Positions 19,401-27,338 of a stretch of DNA of 64,000 nucleotides are shown in pieces. This DNA is from Dichotomicrobium sp964540795. Its GTDB lineage: Bacteria; Pseudomonadota; Alphaproteobacteria; Rhizobiales; Rhodomicrobiaceae. The stretch lies in NCBI GenBank assembly GCA_964540795.1, contig CAZINX010000004.1:62001-126000 (forward strand), in the 5' to 3' direction. The translations under genes and the position numbers were made by a program. Position 1 is the first letter of the stretch, and each line of letters begins with the position of its first letter. Below the pieces are notes generated by a model. It had not been told where the DNA came from. It saw only the letters and a program-made list of their open reading frames with translations, and made no database searches.

Positions 19401-19959
19401 CCGCGATGTCGGCTTCGAGCTTTACCAGTCGATGCTGGAAGAGGCGGTGGCCAAGCTGCGCGACGGCGAGGCGACGGCGGACACGGGCGAGCAGTGGTCG
19501 CCGCAGATTTCGCTCGGCATGGCGGTGCTGATCCCGGAGCATTACGTGCCCGATCTGCAGGTGCGGCTGGGCCTTTATCGCCGGCTGGCGAACCTGACCG
19601 AGCAGACCGAGATCGACAGCTTCGCCGCCGAGCTGGCCGATCGCTTCGGGCCGCTACCCGACGAGGTCAAGCAGCTTCTGGAGGTGGTGAAGCTCAAGGG
19701 TCTGTGCCGCGCGGCGGGCATCGCCACGCTGGAGGCCGGGCCGAAGGGCGCGGTCGTCGGCTTCCGCGGCAACAGCTTTGCCGATCCGGCCGGGCTGGTG
19801 AGTTTCATCAACGCCAATTCCGCGCGCACCAAGCTGCAAGCCGATCACAGGCTGGTTTACAAGGCCGACTGGGACAGCATCGAGGATCGGCTGAAAGGGG
19901 CGCGCTGGCTGGCGCGGGAACTGGCAGACCTGGCCGGACACGCCAAGCAGGCCGCATAA
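16402..19959 (+). CDS. mfd: Transcription-repair coupling factor Mfd
   Basis: A 1185-residue DNA translocase that removes RNA polymerase stalled at lesions and recruits UvrA. An N-terminal UvrB-like region (about 1-350) is followed by the RNA-polymerase-interacting domain (LTPGDLVVHADHGIGRFIGL, near 511). The RecG-like helicase core has Walker A GDVGFGKT near 660 and DEEQHFGVRHKE near 762. The TRCF C-terminal domain lies at about 1035-1140. The length is normal for the family. It ends 2 bp from the convergent hprK stop, leaving no space for a terminator between them. Confidence 0.97.
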   Translation: MATGVKTKPSEKIAERWDRLVSESGPLLVGGAPDGVDALALAHMARQHQPKDSPAALLHVARDDRRMAALASAIQFFDPDLRVLTLPAWDCVPYDRVSPDPEIIARRITTLVRLATMKGGGKGGPTVVLTTVNAALQRVPPREHMRRGAVKLVAGGRADRNALLKRLESHGFVRTGTVMEPGEYAVRGGIIDLFAPGHARPARLDFFGDTIETIRNFDPATQRTEGNRKQLVLLPMSEVPAAEHVSRRFRKRYVELFGAVTGEDPLYEAVSAGQRYPGIEHWLPLFYDKLETVFDYLPGAIVSLDHLAEDAVNQRIEQINDHYDARLSALEQKAFGAARYQPAPPRLMFLDQAQWDGGLAGRATRIIAPYSAPETEGGVPVVDLEGKGGRNFAPERARNAEGLFDEVTAHIRSLQKADKRVIVAGWTRGSRERLGELLSTHGLELRAPADSYPEVQALPPKYAALAVLGLESGFEMPGLAVIAEQDILGDRLIRRRKARKHSEVISEAASLTPGDLVVHADHGIGRFIGLKSIDAAGAPHDCLELEYHGGDKLFLPVENIELLSRYGSDEAGMALDRLGSGAWQARKARLKKRVLEMAGQLIEVAAQRATRSAPVMSPPDGLYEEFCARFGFDETEDQQTSIDAVLEDLSKGTPMDRLICGDVGFGKTEVALRAALTAVMSGKQVAVVVPTTLLARQHYKTFTERFAGLPVRIAQASRMVSGKEMAQVRADLKSGQIDIVIGTHALLAKSVGFNDLGLLIIDEEQHFGVRHKERLKELKSDVHVLTLTATPIPRTMQLALTGVREMSIIATPPVDRLAVRTFVTPFDPLVLREALLRERYRGGQSFYVCPRISDLEEVAGFLREHVPELKFQIAHGQMSATQLEDVMSAFYDRQIDVLLSTTIVESGLDVPSANTLIVHRADMFGLSQLYQLRGRVGRSKTRAYAMLTIPANGKLTAGAEKRLKVLHSLDTLGAGFTLASHDLDIRGAGNLLGDEQSGHIRDVGFELYQSMLEEAVAKLRDGEATADTGEQWSPQISLGMAVLIPEHYVPDLQVRLGLYRRLANLTEQTEIDSFAAELADRFGPLPDEVKQLLEVVKLKGLCRAAGIATLEAGPKGAVVGFRGNSFADPAGLVSFINANSARTKLQADHRLVYKADWDSIEDRLKGARWLARELADLAGHAKQAA

Positions 19960-19961
19960 CG

Positions 19962-20444
19962 TTAAACCACCCCGGTCCCCCATGCGCCGAGCAGCGCGCG
20001 CAGCTTGAGCGGCGCGGACGCCTCGAATGGCGCAAGCTTCGCAACCGGAAACGGCAGTCCCATGAGGTCTTTCGTCGGGAGCGGCTCTGGCGGCAAGCGA
20101 AGCACGGCATCGCGCGGCGCCAGATCGACGATTAGCGCCACCTCTGCCGCCTCGATGGACGGCAAACGGCGAATGCCGACGCCGCGGATTTCGAGCAGCC
20201 CGGCTATCGGCCGGGGTGCGCGGGCGATCAGCCGGCGGTTTTCCAACGATAGCGTGACCTGATCGTCGGCGACGAGATAGGCCGGCCGCTGGCCTTCAGG
20301 CGGCGGCCCGGCAATCAGCCGCAAAGCGAGGTCGGACTTTCCCGAGCCGGGCGGACCGCGCAGCAACGCGCCCTTGCCGCCGATCGCCACGCATGTCGCA
20401 TGTATCTGTACCGCGCCGCCGCCATTTGCGGTCGCGGCGGACAT
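19962..20444 (-). CDS. hprK: HPr kinase/phosphorylase, short alphaproteobacterial form
   Basis: A 160-residue protein equivalent to the C-terminal catalytic domain of HPr kinase; the N-terminal domain of the Gram-positive enzyme is absent, as is usual in alphaproteobacteria. The P-loop reads GPPGSGKSDLALRLI, and the segment LLEIRGVGIRRLP matches the family signature. It would phosphorylate the PTS carrier HPr on serine. The gene starts 4 bp after chvG, so it is expressed with the ChvGI sensor system. The PTS genes that often follow (EIIA-Man, HPr) are not here: mfd comes next in convergent orientation. Confidence 0.92.
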   Translation of the reverse strand: MSAATANGGGAVQIHATCVAIGGKGALLRGPPGSGKSDLALRLIAGPPPEGQRPAYLVADDQVTLSLENRRLIARAPRPIAGLLEIRGVGIRRLPSIEAAEVALIVDLAPRDAVLRLPPEPLPTKDLMGLPFPVAKLAPFEASAPLKLRALLGAWGTGVV

Positions 20445-20448
20445 GGCA

Positions 20449-22251
20449 TCACGCAGCCGGCAGGCGGATCACGAAGCGCGCGCCCCGCTGCGGCGCGCGC
20501 GCCGCGCCGGTCTGCGGCCGGGGCAAGGTGCGGTTCTCCGCCCAGATGCGCCCGCCATGCGCCTCCACGATCTGACGCGCCAGATGCAGGCCAAGCCCGG
20601 AGTTCTTGCCGGATCCATGCTCCTCCGGCCGGTCGGTATAGAAGCGGTTGAAGATCTTCTCCAGATCCTGGTTGTTGATCCCAGGTCCTTCGTCCTCGAC
20701 CAGAATCTCGACCTCCCGCGTCTTCGGCAGCCGGCGCATGGACAGCATGATCTTGCCATCGTCAGGGGAGAACGAGGCCGCGTTGTCCAGCAGATTGGTC
20801 AGAACGCGGGTCAGCTGCGTCTCGTGCCCGTTCACGGTGAAAGCCCGCGACTTCTGCGCCGCCTTTTCGTGGTTGATGCCCTCGATCTTCAGTTCGATCG
20901 GCGGGTAGTCGTCGCGGTGGAAGCCGTTGTTCACGTTGGACACGCCGATCAGCAGGTCGGCGACATTGAGCGGCTTGGCGCGCTCGCGCGCCAGTTCCGC
21001 GTCGAGGCGCGAGGCGTCGGATATTTCGGTGATAAGCCGGTCCAGCCGCTGCACGTCGTCGCCAATGACGCGGACAAGCTCGTTGCGTTGTTCCTCGGTC
21101 CTGGCGCGGGGCAGCAATTCGGCCGCGCTGCGCAGCGAAGACAGCGGGTTCTTCAACTCATGCGCGACATCAGCCGCGAAGGTTTCGATTGCCTCCATGC
21201 GCCGGTAGATCGCGGCCGTCATATCGTTGAGCGCGCGTGACAGGTAGCCAATCTCGTCGCGGCGGTGGGAGTAATCGGGGATCTTGCGTTTGGTCTTGAC
21301 GTCGCGGCGGACATGCTCGGCGGCCTTGGCCAGTCTGTGCATCGGCCCGGCGATCATGGCAGCCAGGATGAGCGAAAACACCAGCGTCACAAAGCTGACG
21401 AAGCCCGCCATGTAGATGATCGACGCGCGCTGATCCGCGATAACCTCGTCAATGTCGCCGCCGCGCGTCGAGAGCATCAGCGCGCCCGTGACCTGCTGAA
21501 GGCGCTGAATGGGCACGCCCACGCTGATGATCGTTTCGCCGTGTTCGTCCACGCGGACGATTGGCGCGAGTTGGCCGTTAAGGGCCATCTGGACCTCGTG
21601 GTAGGCCCGGCCGTTTTCGGTGCCGACATCCTTGTAGAGCGGCAGTTGCTGGCTGCGGAATTGCGCCTGCATCCAGTTCCATGCGCGCTCGAACACGCCG
21701 GCCTCTTCGGTTTGCAAGGGCGGCAGGCCGTAGCGCATGATCTCGCCGCGCGCGTAAAGGCTCTGGCTGTCGACGAGCAGATTGCCGTCCGCATCGTAGA
21801 CGCGGGCGCGGGCATCTGTCGGCTCGACCATGCGGCGCAGGAATGGCGAAATCTGCTCCGGGTCGAGCCTGAAGCCCATTCCGGTCAGGTCGGCGTCCTC
21901 AGCCTCGAAGCTCGCCACGCCGAATTCGCCCCCGTTCGCGCCCGATACCGAAGCCGAAGCGTTGCTCGCGGCAACGGTCTGCGCCATCGCCTGCGCCATG
22001 ATCTCGCCTTGCGTCTCAAGGCTGTTGATCCGCGCTTCGACCAGCCCTTCGCGCACGTCATTGAGCCAGATGATGCCGCCGACGAGGACAAGCAGCGCGA
22101 CGAAGTTCAAAACCAGAATGCGCAGCGCGATCGAATGGAAACTGAGCTTCAGGCCGAGCCGGTCGATCTGCCGGTAAATCGCGCGCCAATTCAACGGCGG
22201 GAACCGCAGAGCGGCCCCCCCTGGCAAGCCCTTGCTTATGTCAACGGCCAT
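20449..22251 (-). CDS. chvG: Sensor histidine kinase ChvG/ExoS
   Basis: A 600-residue membrane sensor kinase. Membrane helices lie near 42-63 and 279-301, with a periplasmic sensor domain of about 215 residues between them, then a HAMP domain. The HisKA motif AADVAHELKNPLSSLRSA places the phosphorylated His at about 364. The ATPase domain has LLDNAASFSPDDG (N box), VEDEGPGI (G1) and SGLGLHLARQIVEAHGG (G2). ChvG answers acid and envelope stress in Rhizobiales and controls exopolysaccharide, motility and virulence through ChvI, whose gene is 70 bp upstream. Confidence 0.95.
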   Translation of the reverse strand: MAVDISKGLPGGAALRFPPLNWRAIYRQIDRLGLKLSFHSIALRILVLNFVALLVLVGGIIWLNDVREGLVEARINSLETQGEIMAQAMAQTVAASNASASVSGANGGEFGVASFEAEDADLTGMGFRLDPEQISPFLRRMVEPTDARARVYDADGNLLVDSQSLYARGEIMRYGLPPLQTEEAGVFERAWNWMQAQFRSQQLPLYKDVGTENGRAYHEVQMALNGQLAPIVRVDEHGETIISVGVPIQRLQQVTGALMLSTRGGDIDEVIADQRASIIYMAGFVSFVTLVFSLILAAMIAGPMHRLAKAAEHVRRDVKTKRKIPDYSHRRDEIGYLSRALNDMTAAIYRRMEAIETFAADVAHELKNPLSSLRSAAELLPRARTEEQRNELVRVIGDDVQRLDRLITEISDASRLDAELARERAKPLNVADLLIGVSNVNNGFHRDDYPPIELKIEGINHEKAAQKSRAFTVNGHETQLTRVLTNLLDNAASFSPDDGKIMLSMRRLPKTREVEILVEDEGPGINNQDLEKIFNRFYTDRPEEHGSGKNSGLGLHLARQIVEAHGGRIWAENRTLPRPQTGAARAPQRGARFVIRLPAA

Positions 22252-22321
22252 GCTGTCCCACCCGTCTTGTTATGCGCGCAAGCCGCGCCCGTTTCGGACG
22301 TGAGCGAAAAACGCTGCGGGG

Positions 22322-23020
22322 TCAGGCTTCCTTGAAGCGATACCCCACCCCGTAAAGCGTTTCGATCACGTCGAAGTCGTCATCGACCATCTTGAATTTC
22401 TTGCGCAGCCGCTTGATGTGGCTGTCGATCGTCCGGTCATCGACATAGACCTGATCGTCATAGGCGGCATCCATCAGCGCGTCGCGGCTTTTCACCACGC
22501 CGGGCCGCTGGGCCAGCGCCTGAAGGATCAGGAATTCCGTCACGGTGAGCGTCACCGGCTTGCCGTCCCACAGGCAGGTGTGGCGCTCGGGGTCCATCTT
22601 CAGCTTGCCGCGTTCCAGGACCGACTTGCCCTCGACAATGCCGGGGCCGCCGGCGCGGGGTTCGGAGCGGCGCAGCACCGTCTTGACCCGCTCCACGAGC
22701 AGCCGGTGTGAAAAAGGCTTGCGGATGAAATCGTCCGCGCCCATGCGCAGACCGAACAGCTCGTCGATCTCCTCATCCTTGGACGTCAGGAATATCACCG
22801 GCATGTCCGATTTCTGGCGCAGGCGGCGCAACAGTTCCATGCCGTCCATGCGCGGCATCTTGATGTCCACGATGGCGAGGTCCGGCGGCGTGTCGCTCAG
22901 GCCGTCCAGCGCGGACATGCCATCGGTGTAGGCGTCGATCTTGTATCCCTCGGATTCGAGCAGCATTCGCAGCGAGGTCAGAATGTTCTTGTCGTCGTCA
23001 ACCAGTGCGATGGTTGCCAT
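22322..23020 (-). CDS. chvI: Response regulator ChvI, OmpR family
   Basis: A 232-residue regulator with a receiver domain and an OmpR-type winged helix. The acidic pocket is DDD at 8-10, the phosphorylated aspartate is D52 in VDIKMPRMDG, and the switch lysine is in FIRKPFS. The DNA-binding domain ends with the RTIDSHIKRLRKKF recognition helix and YGVGYRF. I chose the ATG at 23020, preceded by GGAGG about 10 bases away; the upstream in-frame extension lacks conservation. It forms a two-component system with ChvG immediately downstream. Confidence 0.95.
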   Translation of the reverse strand: MATIALVDDDKNILTSLRMLLESEGYKIDAYTDGMSALDGLSDTPPDLAIVDIKMPRMDGMELLRRLRQKSDMPVIFLTSKDEEIDELFGLRMGADDFIRKPFSHRLLVERVKTVLRRSEPRAGGPGIVEGKSVLERGKLKMDPERHTCLWDGKPVTLTVTEFLILQALAQRPGVVKSRDALMDAAYDDQVYVDDRTIDSHIKRLRKKFKMVDDDFDVIETLYGVGYRFKEA

Positions 23021-23331
23021 CTGACTTATGCCTCCAAGCCTGTCTTGCATGACTCCGAAAGGACAATCACGACCGAAATCTGCGCGAATTGTGGCGATAT
23101 GGTCACGAACCCGCGCGGACTGCGATCCTAGCGAGTTGGAGCCGCAAAGCAAGTGCGAAAAATGCTTGACTGACGTGAAGATGCCTCATCGCCTTCACGT
23201 GCGAATTTGCCTTGCGAGGGGGGTGTGTTCCGGCCGCGACCCACCGGAAAAACCCGGCAAACCTCAACATTCCGAGCTTCGCAGAGAAAGCGCGAATCAG
23301 GCGTTTCGGGGGCCAAAGGTTGCCGAACCTG
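23021..23331. promoter_or_regulatory. Region upstream of chvI with an inverted repeat
   Basis: This 311-bp gap must hold the chvI promoter. I see no gene. An inverted repeat ACGTGAAG (23173-23180) and CTTCACGT (23193-23200), 12 bases apart, could be an operator or a hairpin. It lies about 150-180 bp upstream of the chvI start codon, too far for a typical attenuator. Confidence 0.35.
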
Positions 23332-23997
23332 TTAACTTTCGGTATCGGCCGTGCGGGGATCGAGACTGTCGATCTTGTTCATTGCGATGACCGCCTGGGT
23401 GCGGCTGTCGACCCGCAGCTTCTGCAAGATCGCGGAGACATGCGCCTTCACTGTCGCCTCGGACACGCCGAGCTTGAACGCGATCTGCTTGTTCAACAGG
23501 CCCTCGGACAGCATGGCCAGCACCCTGACCTGCTGCGGCGTGAGCGTCGCCATGCGCGAGAGAAGCTCGGAAACCTCCTCGGCCTCGGCGCCGTCCAGGT
23601 CAATCTCGGCCGGCGTCCAGACCCGCCCATCCAGGACCGCCTCCACCGCCTCGCGGATGCGATCGGCCGAGAGGCTCTTGGGGATGAAGCCGAGCGCGCC
23701 GAGCTGCAGGCAGCGGCGCACGGTGGGCGGCGCTTCGCTCGCCGAGACGACGACGACCGGCAGCTCGGGATAGCGCACGCGCAACTGGATCAGCGCCGAA
23801 AGTCCGTCCGCGCCGGGCAGCGCCAGGTCGAGCAGAACGAGGTCCAAGTCTGTCCCCGACTCGATCGCTTCCGTGAGTTGATCGAACGACCCGGCCTCGC
23901 TGATCGTCAGCCCGGAGATCGAGCCGCGCAAAATTTGCTTCAGGGCGTCGCGAAACAGCGGATGGTCGTCAACGACGATGAGATGATGGTCCTTCAT
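23332..23997 (-). CDS. NarL/FixJ-type response regulator, orphan
   Basis: A 221-residue regulator with a receiver domain (acidic pocket DD at 10-11, phosphorylated D57 in LLDLALPG) and a C-terminal LuxR-type helix-turn-helix (LTPQQVRVLAMLSEGLLNKQIAFKLGVSEATVKAHV). No histidine kinase gene is adjacent in its own orientation other than the ChvG pair, which has its own regulator, so the partner kinase is unknown. I chose MKDHH at 23997 because the receiver domain starts there; no strong ribosome site decides it. Target genes unknown. Confidence 0.88.
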   Translation of the reverse strand: MKDHHLIVVDDHPLFRDALKQILRGSISGLTISEAGSFDQLTEAIESGTDLDLVLLDLALPGADGLSALIQLRVRYPELPVVVVSASEAPPTVRRCLQLGALGFIPKSLSADRIREAVEAVLDGRVWTPAEIDLDGAEAEEVSELLSRMATLTPQQVRVLAMLSEGLLNKQIAFKLGVSEATVKAHVSAILQKLRVDSRTQAVIAMNKIDSLDPRTADTES

Positions 23998-24105
23998 CTG
24001 CGACAGCGATCCCGCGTTGACCCCAGCGCTGCCGGGAAGTGATAGCATTTCATGACTACGACTTTAGCCGTATATGACCGGCTGCGTCCACAATGCTTGA
24101 GGCGT

Positions 24106-24867
24106 TCAGTTGACGTCGCCGGACAATGCGACCCCGCGGCCAGCCAGCGGCTCATCCGTTACATCGGACAGCTCCAGAAGCAGGCGCGGCGCAAGGCGGC
24201 CATCACGCGGAAGATCCCGGAAAGCGGCGAATTCGCGGAGCGCGTCCCGCGTCTGGGCGTCGAGGCGGCCGTTTTCGGGCAGATTGCCGAAGCCGAGGCG
24301 CGAAAGCGTCCGCTGAACCCGGGCGACAAGCGCCCCGTCGGCTTCCAGACGCGCGATGCGGCCACGGTCGGGCGCAGCCTGAAACGATCCGAAGAGGATG
24401 TGCTCCAATACACTCTCGGATGGCCGGCCCGTCAAGATCATCCCGTTGTCGTATTGGTAATTCAGGATGGCAATTCTGGTCGATGTGTCGACCTGGCCAT
24501 CGCGCCGTTCGACGATGTAGTCGCGGTAGGCCAGTTCGCGCTGGATGGCGCGGACCACCTCCGGGGGCGGCGTCCGGGCCTGGCTGGGCGTGCGCGCGAC
24601 GGCGCCCGGAGGCCGCGTGTCCGGCGCGGCCCCGTCCGCGCTGCCGGCGATTGGTTGCAGGTTGCCCTTGGGCGCGGCCTCGACCGGCTCCTCAGGTTCG
24701 TCTCGCTGAGCAGGCGCTTGCGCGTCTTGCTTCTCCGATTGCGCGACCGACCCCGTGATTTCCGGGTTTTTTTCGAGCGGCTCCTGAAAATACAGGGCGT
24801 TCGCGGCGATCGCGCCCGCCAGACAAACGAACCCGAAAAAGGTCAGCCGCGCCGAAAAGGGCGTCAT
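24106..24867 (-). CDS. Membrane-anchored protein with two peptidoglycan-binding domains
   Basis: About 253 residues. A single N-terminal membrane helix (LTFFGFVCLAGAIAANALYF) is followed by a Pro/Ala/Glu-rich linker (about 30-100). Two PG_binding_1-like repeats come next: VVRAIQRELAYRDYIVERRDGQVDTSTRIAI and VARVQRTLSRLGFGNLPENGRLDAQTRDAL. The protein should sit in the inner membrane and touch the cell wall. No catalytic domain is visible. A GTG at 24915 with a GAGGGGG ribosome site is an alternative start; the ATG at 24867 has AGGAGG only one base away. It lies upstream of, and in line with, the orphan response regulator. Confidence 0.75.
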   Translation of the reverse strand: MTPFSARLTFFGFVCLAGAIAANALYFQEPLEKNPEITGSVAQSEKQDAQAPAQRDEPEEPVEAAPKGNLQPIAGSADGAAPDTRPPGAVARTPSQARTPPPEVVRAIQRELAYRDYIVERRDGQVDTSTRIAILNYQYDNGMILTGRPSESVLEHILFGSFQAAPDRGRIARLEADGALVARVQRTLSRLGFGNLPENGRLDAQTRDALREFAAFRDLPRDGRLAPRLLLELSDVTDEPLAGRGVALSGDVN

Positions 24868-25065
24868 CCCTCCTGGCTCCCCTTGCAGCCCCTGACGATG
24901 TGCAGATCCGGCCACACGACCCCCTCGCGCGACGTTAGCCCGGTTTTACGAAAAGACGGCTAAATTCTGCACGTTCCGGTTTGCTCTGCGTTATCCAACA
25001 ACTGCTAGGTAGTATTCCACGCCTGGTGGATTACGTCCATTGCAACGCCAAAGGGAACGTCAGTC

Positions 25066-25464
25066 ATGAGTCTTTTTCGGCTTGCCATCGTGCTGTTTGT
25101 CATTGCTCTTTTCCTGCCCTCCTCGGCGGAGGAGAAGGACCGGGTTTATCGCGGCGTATCGGAAGCCGTCGACACTGTCGGGGGCTTTTGCGTGCGGAAT
25201 GCTTCGCTCTGCGAGGAGGTTGGCTCCTTCGCCGGGGCCGTGGCGAACCGCGCATATTACGGCGCCCAGATGGTGTATGACGCCGCGATAGGTCCGGGCC
25301 AGTGGGATCGAAGCGGACAGAGCCAGGAGCGTCCGTATCCATCCCGCTTCGAGAGCCAGACACGCGGGGACGACGCGCGGACCCGCACTCAGCCCGCGCG
25401 CTCAACGGACACGTTGCGCCGGGACGACCGTGCGCCGGCATGGCGCGGCCCCGGCTCTTCGTAG
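25066..25464 (+). CDS. Small secreted protein resembling DUF5330
   Basis: A 132-residue protein with a hydrophobic N-terminus (LFRLAIVLFVIALFLP) acting as signal peptide or anchor. A short conserved core follows (VDTVGGFCVRNASLCEEV...AGAVANRAYYGAQMVYDA), with two cysteines seven residues apart that could form a disulfide. The last 55 residues are hydrophilic, Arg- and Gln-rich and look disordered. The core pattern resembles DUF5330 proteins known from Rhizobiales, for which I know no function. Monocistronic; the phasin gene runs convergently and ends 21 bp away. Confidence 0.65.
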   Translation: MSLFRLAIVLFVIALFLPSSAEEKDRVYRGVSEAVDTVGGFCVRNASLCEEVGSFAGAVANRAYYGAQMVYDAAIGPGQWDRSGQSQERPYPSRFESQTRGDDARTRTQPARSTDTLRRDDRAPAWRGPGSS

Positions 25465-25485
25465 CGGGATAAGCCGTCGCGCAGC

Positions 25486-25896
25486 TCAGTAGCCGGCGCC
25501 GCCGGGAGTCATCTGCGACGTCGCCTTGGAAGCGGCGTCGGTCACGACCTCGGTGGTCAGGCGGCGCAGCTCCTCAAGCTGCTGGGCGAAGGTGTCCATC
25601 TGCTGGCGAACGTGCTGGTTCTGCAGCTCGATGACATCCTTCATTTCCCTGGCGTCGGCCAGCTTCATCGCCAGGTCGAAATTCGCTTCGGCGTTCGCCT
25701 TGGTGAATTCGGCGATCTTCTGGTTCAGCATCTTCATGCTGTGCGAGGCCGGGGCGGCGCTGGTGTCGATGTTCGCCATCGCCTGCTGGCTTGCCGCGAT
25801 GAAGGTTTCAAACGCCCTGCGCGCCTGTTCGATGCTCGACTTGACCACCTGCCGCATCGGCTCGGGCATTTCGCCCATATTCGGCATTTCCTGCAT
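25486..25896 (-). CDS. Phasin family protein
   Basis: A 136-residue, almost entirely helical protein, rich in Ala, Gln, Met and Glu and free of cysteine. The core QARRAFETFIAASQQAM and NQHVRQQMDTFAQQLEEL match the Phasin_2-type pattern. Phasins coat polyhydroxyalkanoate granules and control their size. The ATG at 25896 has GAGGAG seven bases upstream; a GTG codon directly precedes it. It follows the larger phasin-like gene by about 90 bp in the same direction, so the two may be co-transcribed. A PHB depolymerase gene at the right end of the window supports PHA metabolism. Confidence 0.85.
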   Translation of the reverse strand: MQEMPNMGEMPEPMRQVVKSSIEQARRAFETFIAASQQAMANIDTSAAPASHSMKMLNQKIAEFTKANAEANFDLAMKLADAREMKDVIELQNQHVRQQMDTFAQQLEELRRLTTEVVTDAASKATSQMTPGGAGY

Positions 25897-25988
25897 CACC
25901 TATCTCCTCGTTTAACGGTTCGGGCGTCCCAGGATGGGACAGGCGCACAAAGGCCAGTAATCGCGGCCATTTTTTGCCGGCAGCCGCG

Positions 25989-27092
25989 CTACCTCCGGTC
26001 CCCTGACAAGGCGGAAGACTCCGGCGCGTCGGGCGAAGACGCCGCAGCATCTCCGTCTCGTTTGGTGTCCGTGGCGGACCCGTTGTCGGACGACTCCGCC
26101 TCCTCCGGCGCGGCATGTTCCGCCGGCGGCTCGTCCTGTGCATCGGAGAGAGCTTCGGCCGGATCTTCGCCGTCGTCCTCCGCGTTCTCGTCCTGCTCCG
26201 GCGCGGGTTCCGAGAGCATGGCCTCGGCGGTCTGGCCGTCATCCTCGACCGCGCTCGCGCCGGGTTCGTCGTCGCTATCGTCATCCTCTGCGCCAGGCGA
26301 CTGTTCCGCGATCACCGACGCGGCCATGTCCGCATCTTCGCTGTCGCCTTCGGCCTCGTCGCTTCCGGCGTTGTCCGCATCGCCGAGCGCATCCGCGGCG
26401 GTCGCCGCGCCCATCATCGCCGCGCTGCCCGCGACGAGCGCCGCGGTTGCCTCCGCCTGCCGCGCGATCGTCTTGGCGGCGGCTTCCGCCGCGTTGATGG
26501 CGGCCTGCGCCTCAGGCGCGCCCGGCGCGTTCCGGTCCACCCGCGCCATCGCCGAGCGGGCCTCGTCCGCGACATGTTCGGCGGCAGCCGCCGCCGCGCC
26601 GGCCATCTCACGCGCGCTCCCGCCGGCCTTGTCCGTGACCTCGGCAGATTGCTGCATAGCCGCGCCGGCGACGGCGGCCGGTGTGGCCGGGTTGGCGTGT
26701 GAAGATGGCTCGACCTCTGCCGGCGCTTCCGGCGCGTCCGCTGTCTGCGGCGATCCTGTCTCGCCCTCCTGCGGCTTCACATTCGAGATGCCGTTCATCA
26801 GGTCGAGCAGCCGCCCCATCTCCTCGGCGTACTCCTCCTGCATATGTTCGAAAAAGCGCTTCTGCTCGGCCCAAACCTCCACAGGCGTGCGGCACTGAGC
26901 CATACGCGACGACAGCTCCCGGTATTCAAGCGCCCGCTGTGCGCTGAACCGCAGCATCTCCAGATTCCACTTCGCCAGGGCGGCGGCGAAGGGCGGCAAC
27001 GTTCCGGTCAGATACGAGATGTTGCTTCGGCTGATCTCGTTCAACTGCCGGAGGACGTCGAAACGGTCGGACTTGTCATTGCGATCGGTCAT
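25989..27092 (-). CDS. Phasin-like protein with long acidic, Ala-rich tail
   Basis: A 367-residue protein. The N-terminal 110 residues look like the phasin domain of polyhydroxyalkanoate granule proteins (NLEMLRFSAQRALEYRELSSRMAQCRTPVEVWAEQKRFFEHM...EEMGRLLDLM). A central Ala-rich helical part (about 140-250) is followed by a strongly acidic C-terminus (Asp, Glu, Ser, Pro), probably disordered. The start at 27092 is fixed by a perfect AGGAGGT ribosome site. It is paired with the short phasin downstream and is divergent from the large unknown gene at 27339. The tail is unusual; a role in granule positioning or partner binding is speculation. Confidence 0.75.
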   Translation of the reverse strand: MTDRNDKSDRFDVLRQLNEISRSNISYLTGTLPPFAAALAKWNLEMLRFSAQRALEYRELSSRMAQCRTPVEVWAEQKRFFEHMQEEYAEEMGRLLDLMNGISNVKPQEGETGSPQTADAPEAPAEVEPSSHANPATPAAVAGAAMQQSAEVTDKAGGSAREMAGAAAAAAEHVADEARSAMARVDRNAPGAPEAQAAINAAEAAAKTIARQAEATAALVAGSAAMMGAATAADALGDADNAGSDEAEGDSEDADMAASVIAEQSPGAEDDDSDDEPGASAVEDDGQTAEAMLSEPAPEQDENAEDDGEDPAEALSDAQDEPPAEHAAPEEAESSDNGSATDTKRDGDAAASSPDAPESSALSGDRR

Positions 27093-27338
27093 CGGGTTGA
27101 CCTCCTTGCGGTGCGCTGGCGCGGCGTACCGAATTCGTTTTATGCGACAACCGCCCCAAAAGTTACGACAAACGCCCCAAGAGTATTGCCAGCATAGCGT
27201 TCCGCGCGCGTCTATCCAACAGCGCATCGTGCATTTTTGCTATAATCCCGCCAAAACTTTTCACCCCGGCGGCGGAAGGCCGGGGGCGCGCCGCATCGTA
27301 GGCGTGGCGCGGCGGCGCGCATGTGTTAATCAGCCTGT

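Noticed and set aside
25612..26898. A 428-codon Ser/Ala-rich rightward open frame over the phasin genes.
   Set aside because: It is the complement of the Ala/Glu/Asp-rich phasin-like tail; low complexity and no start signal.
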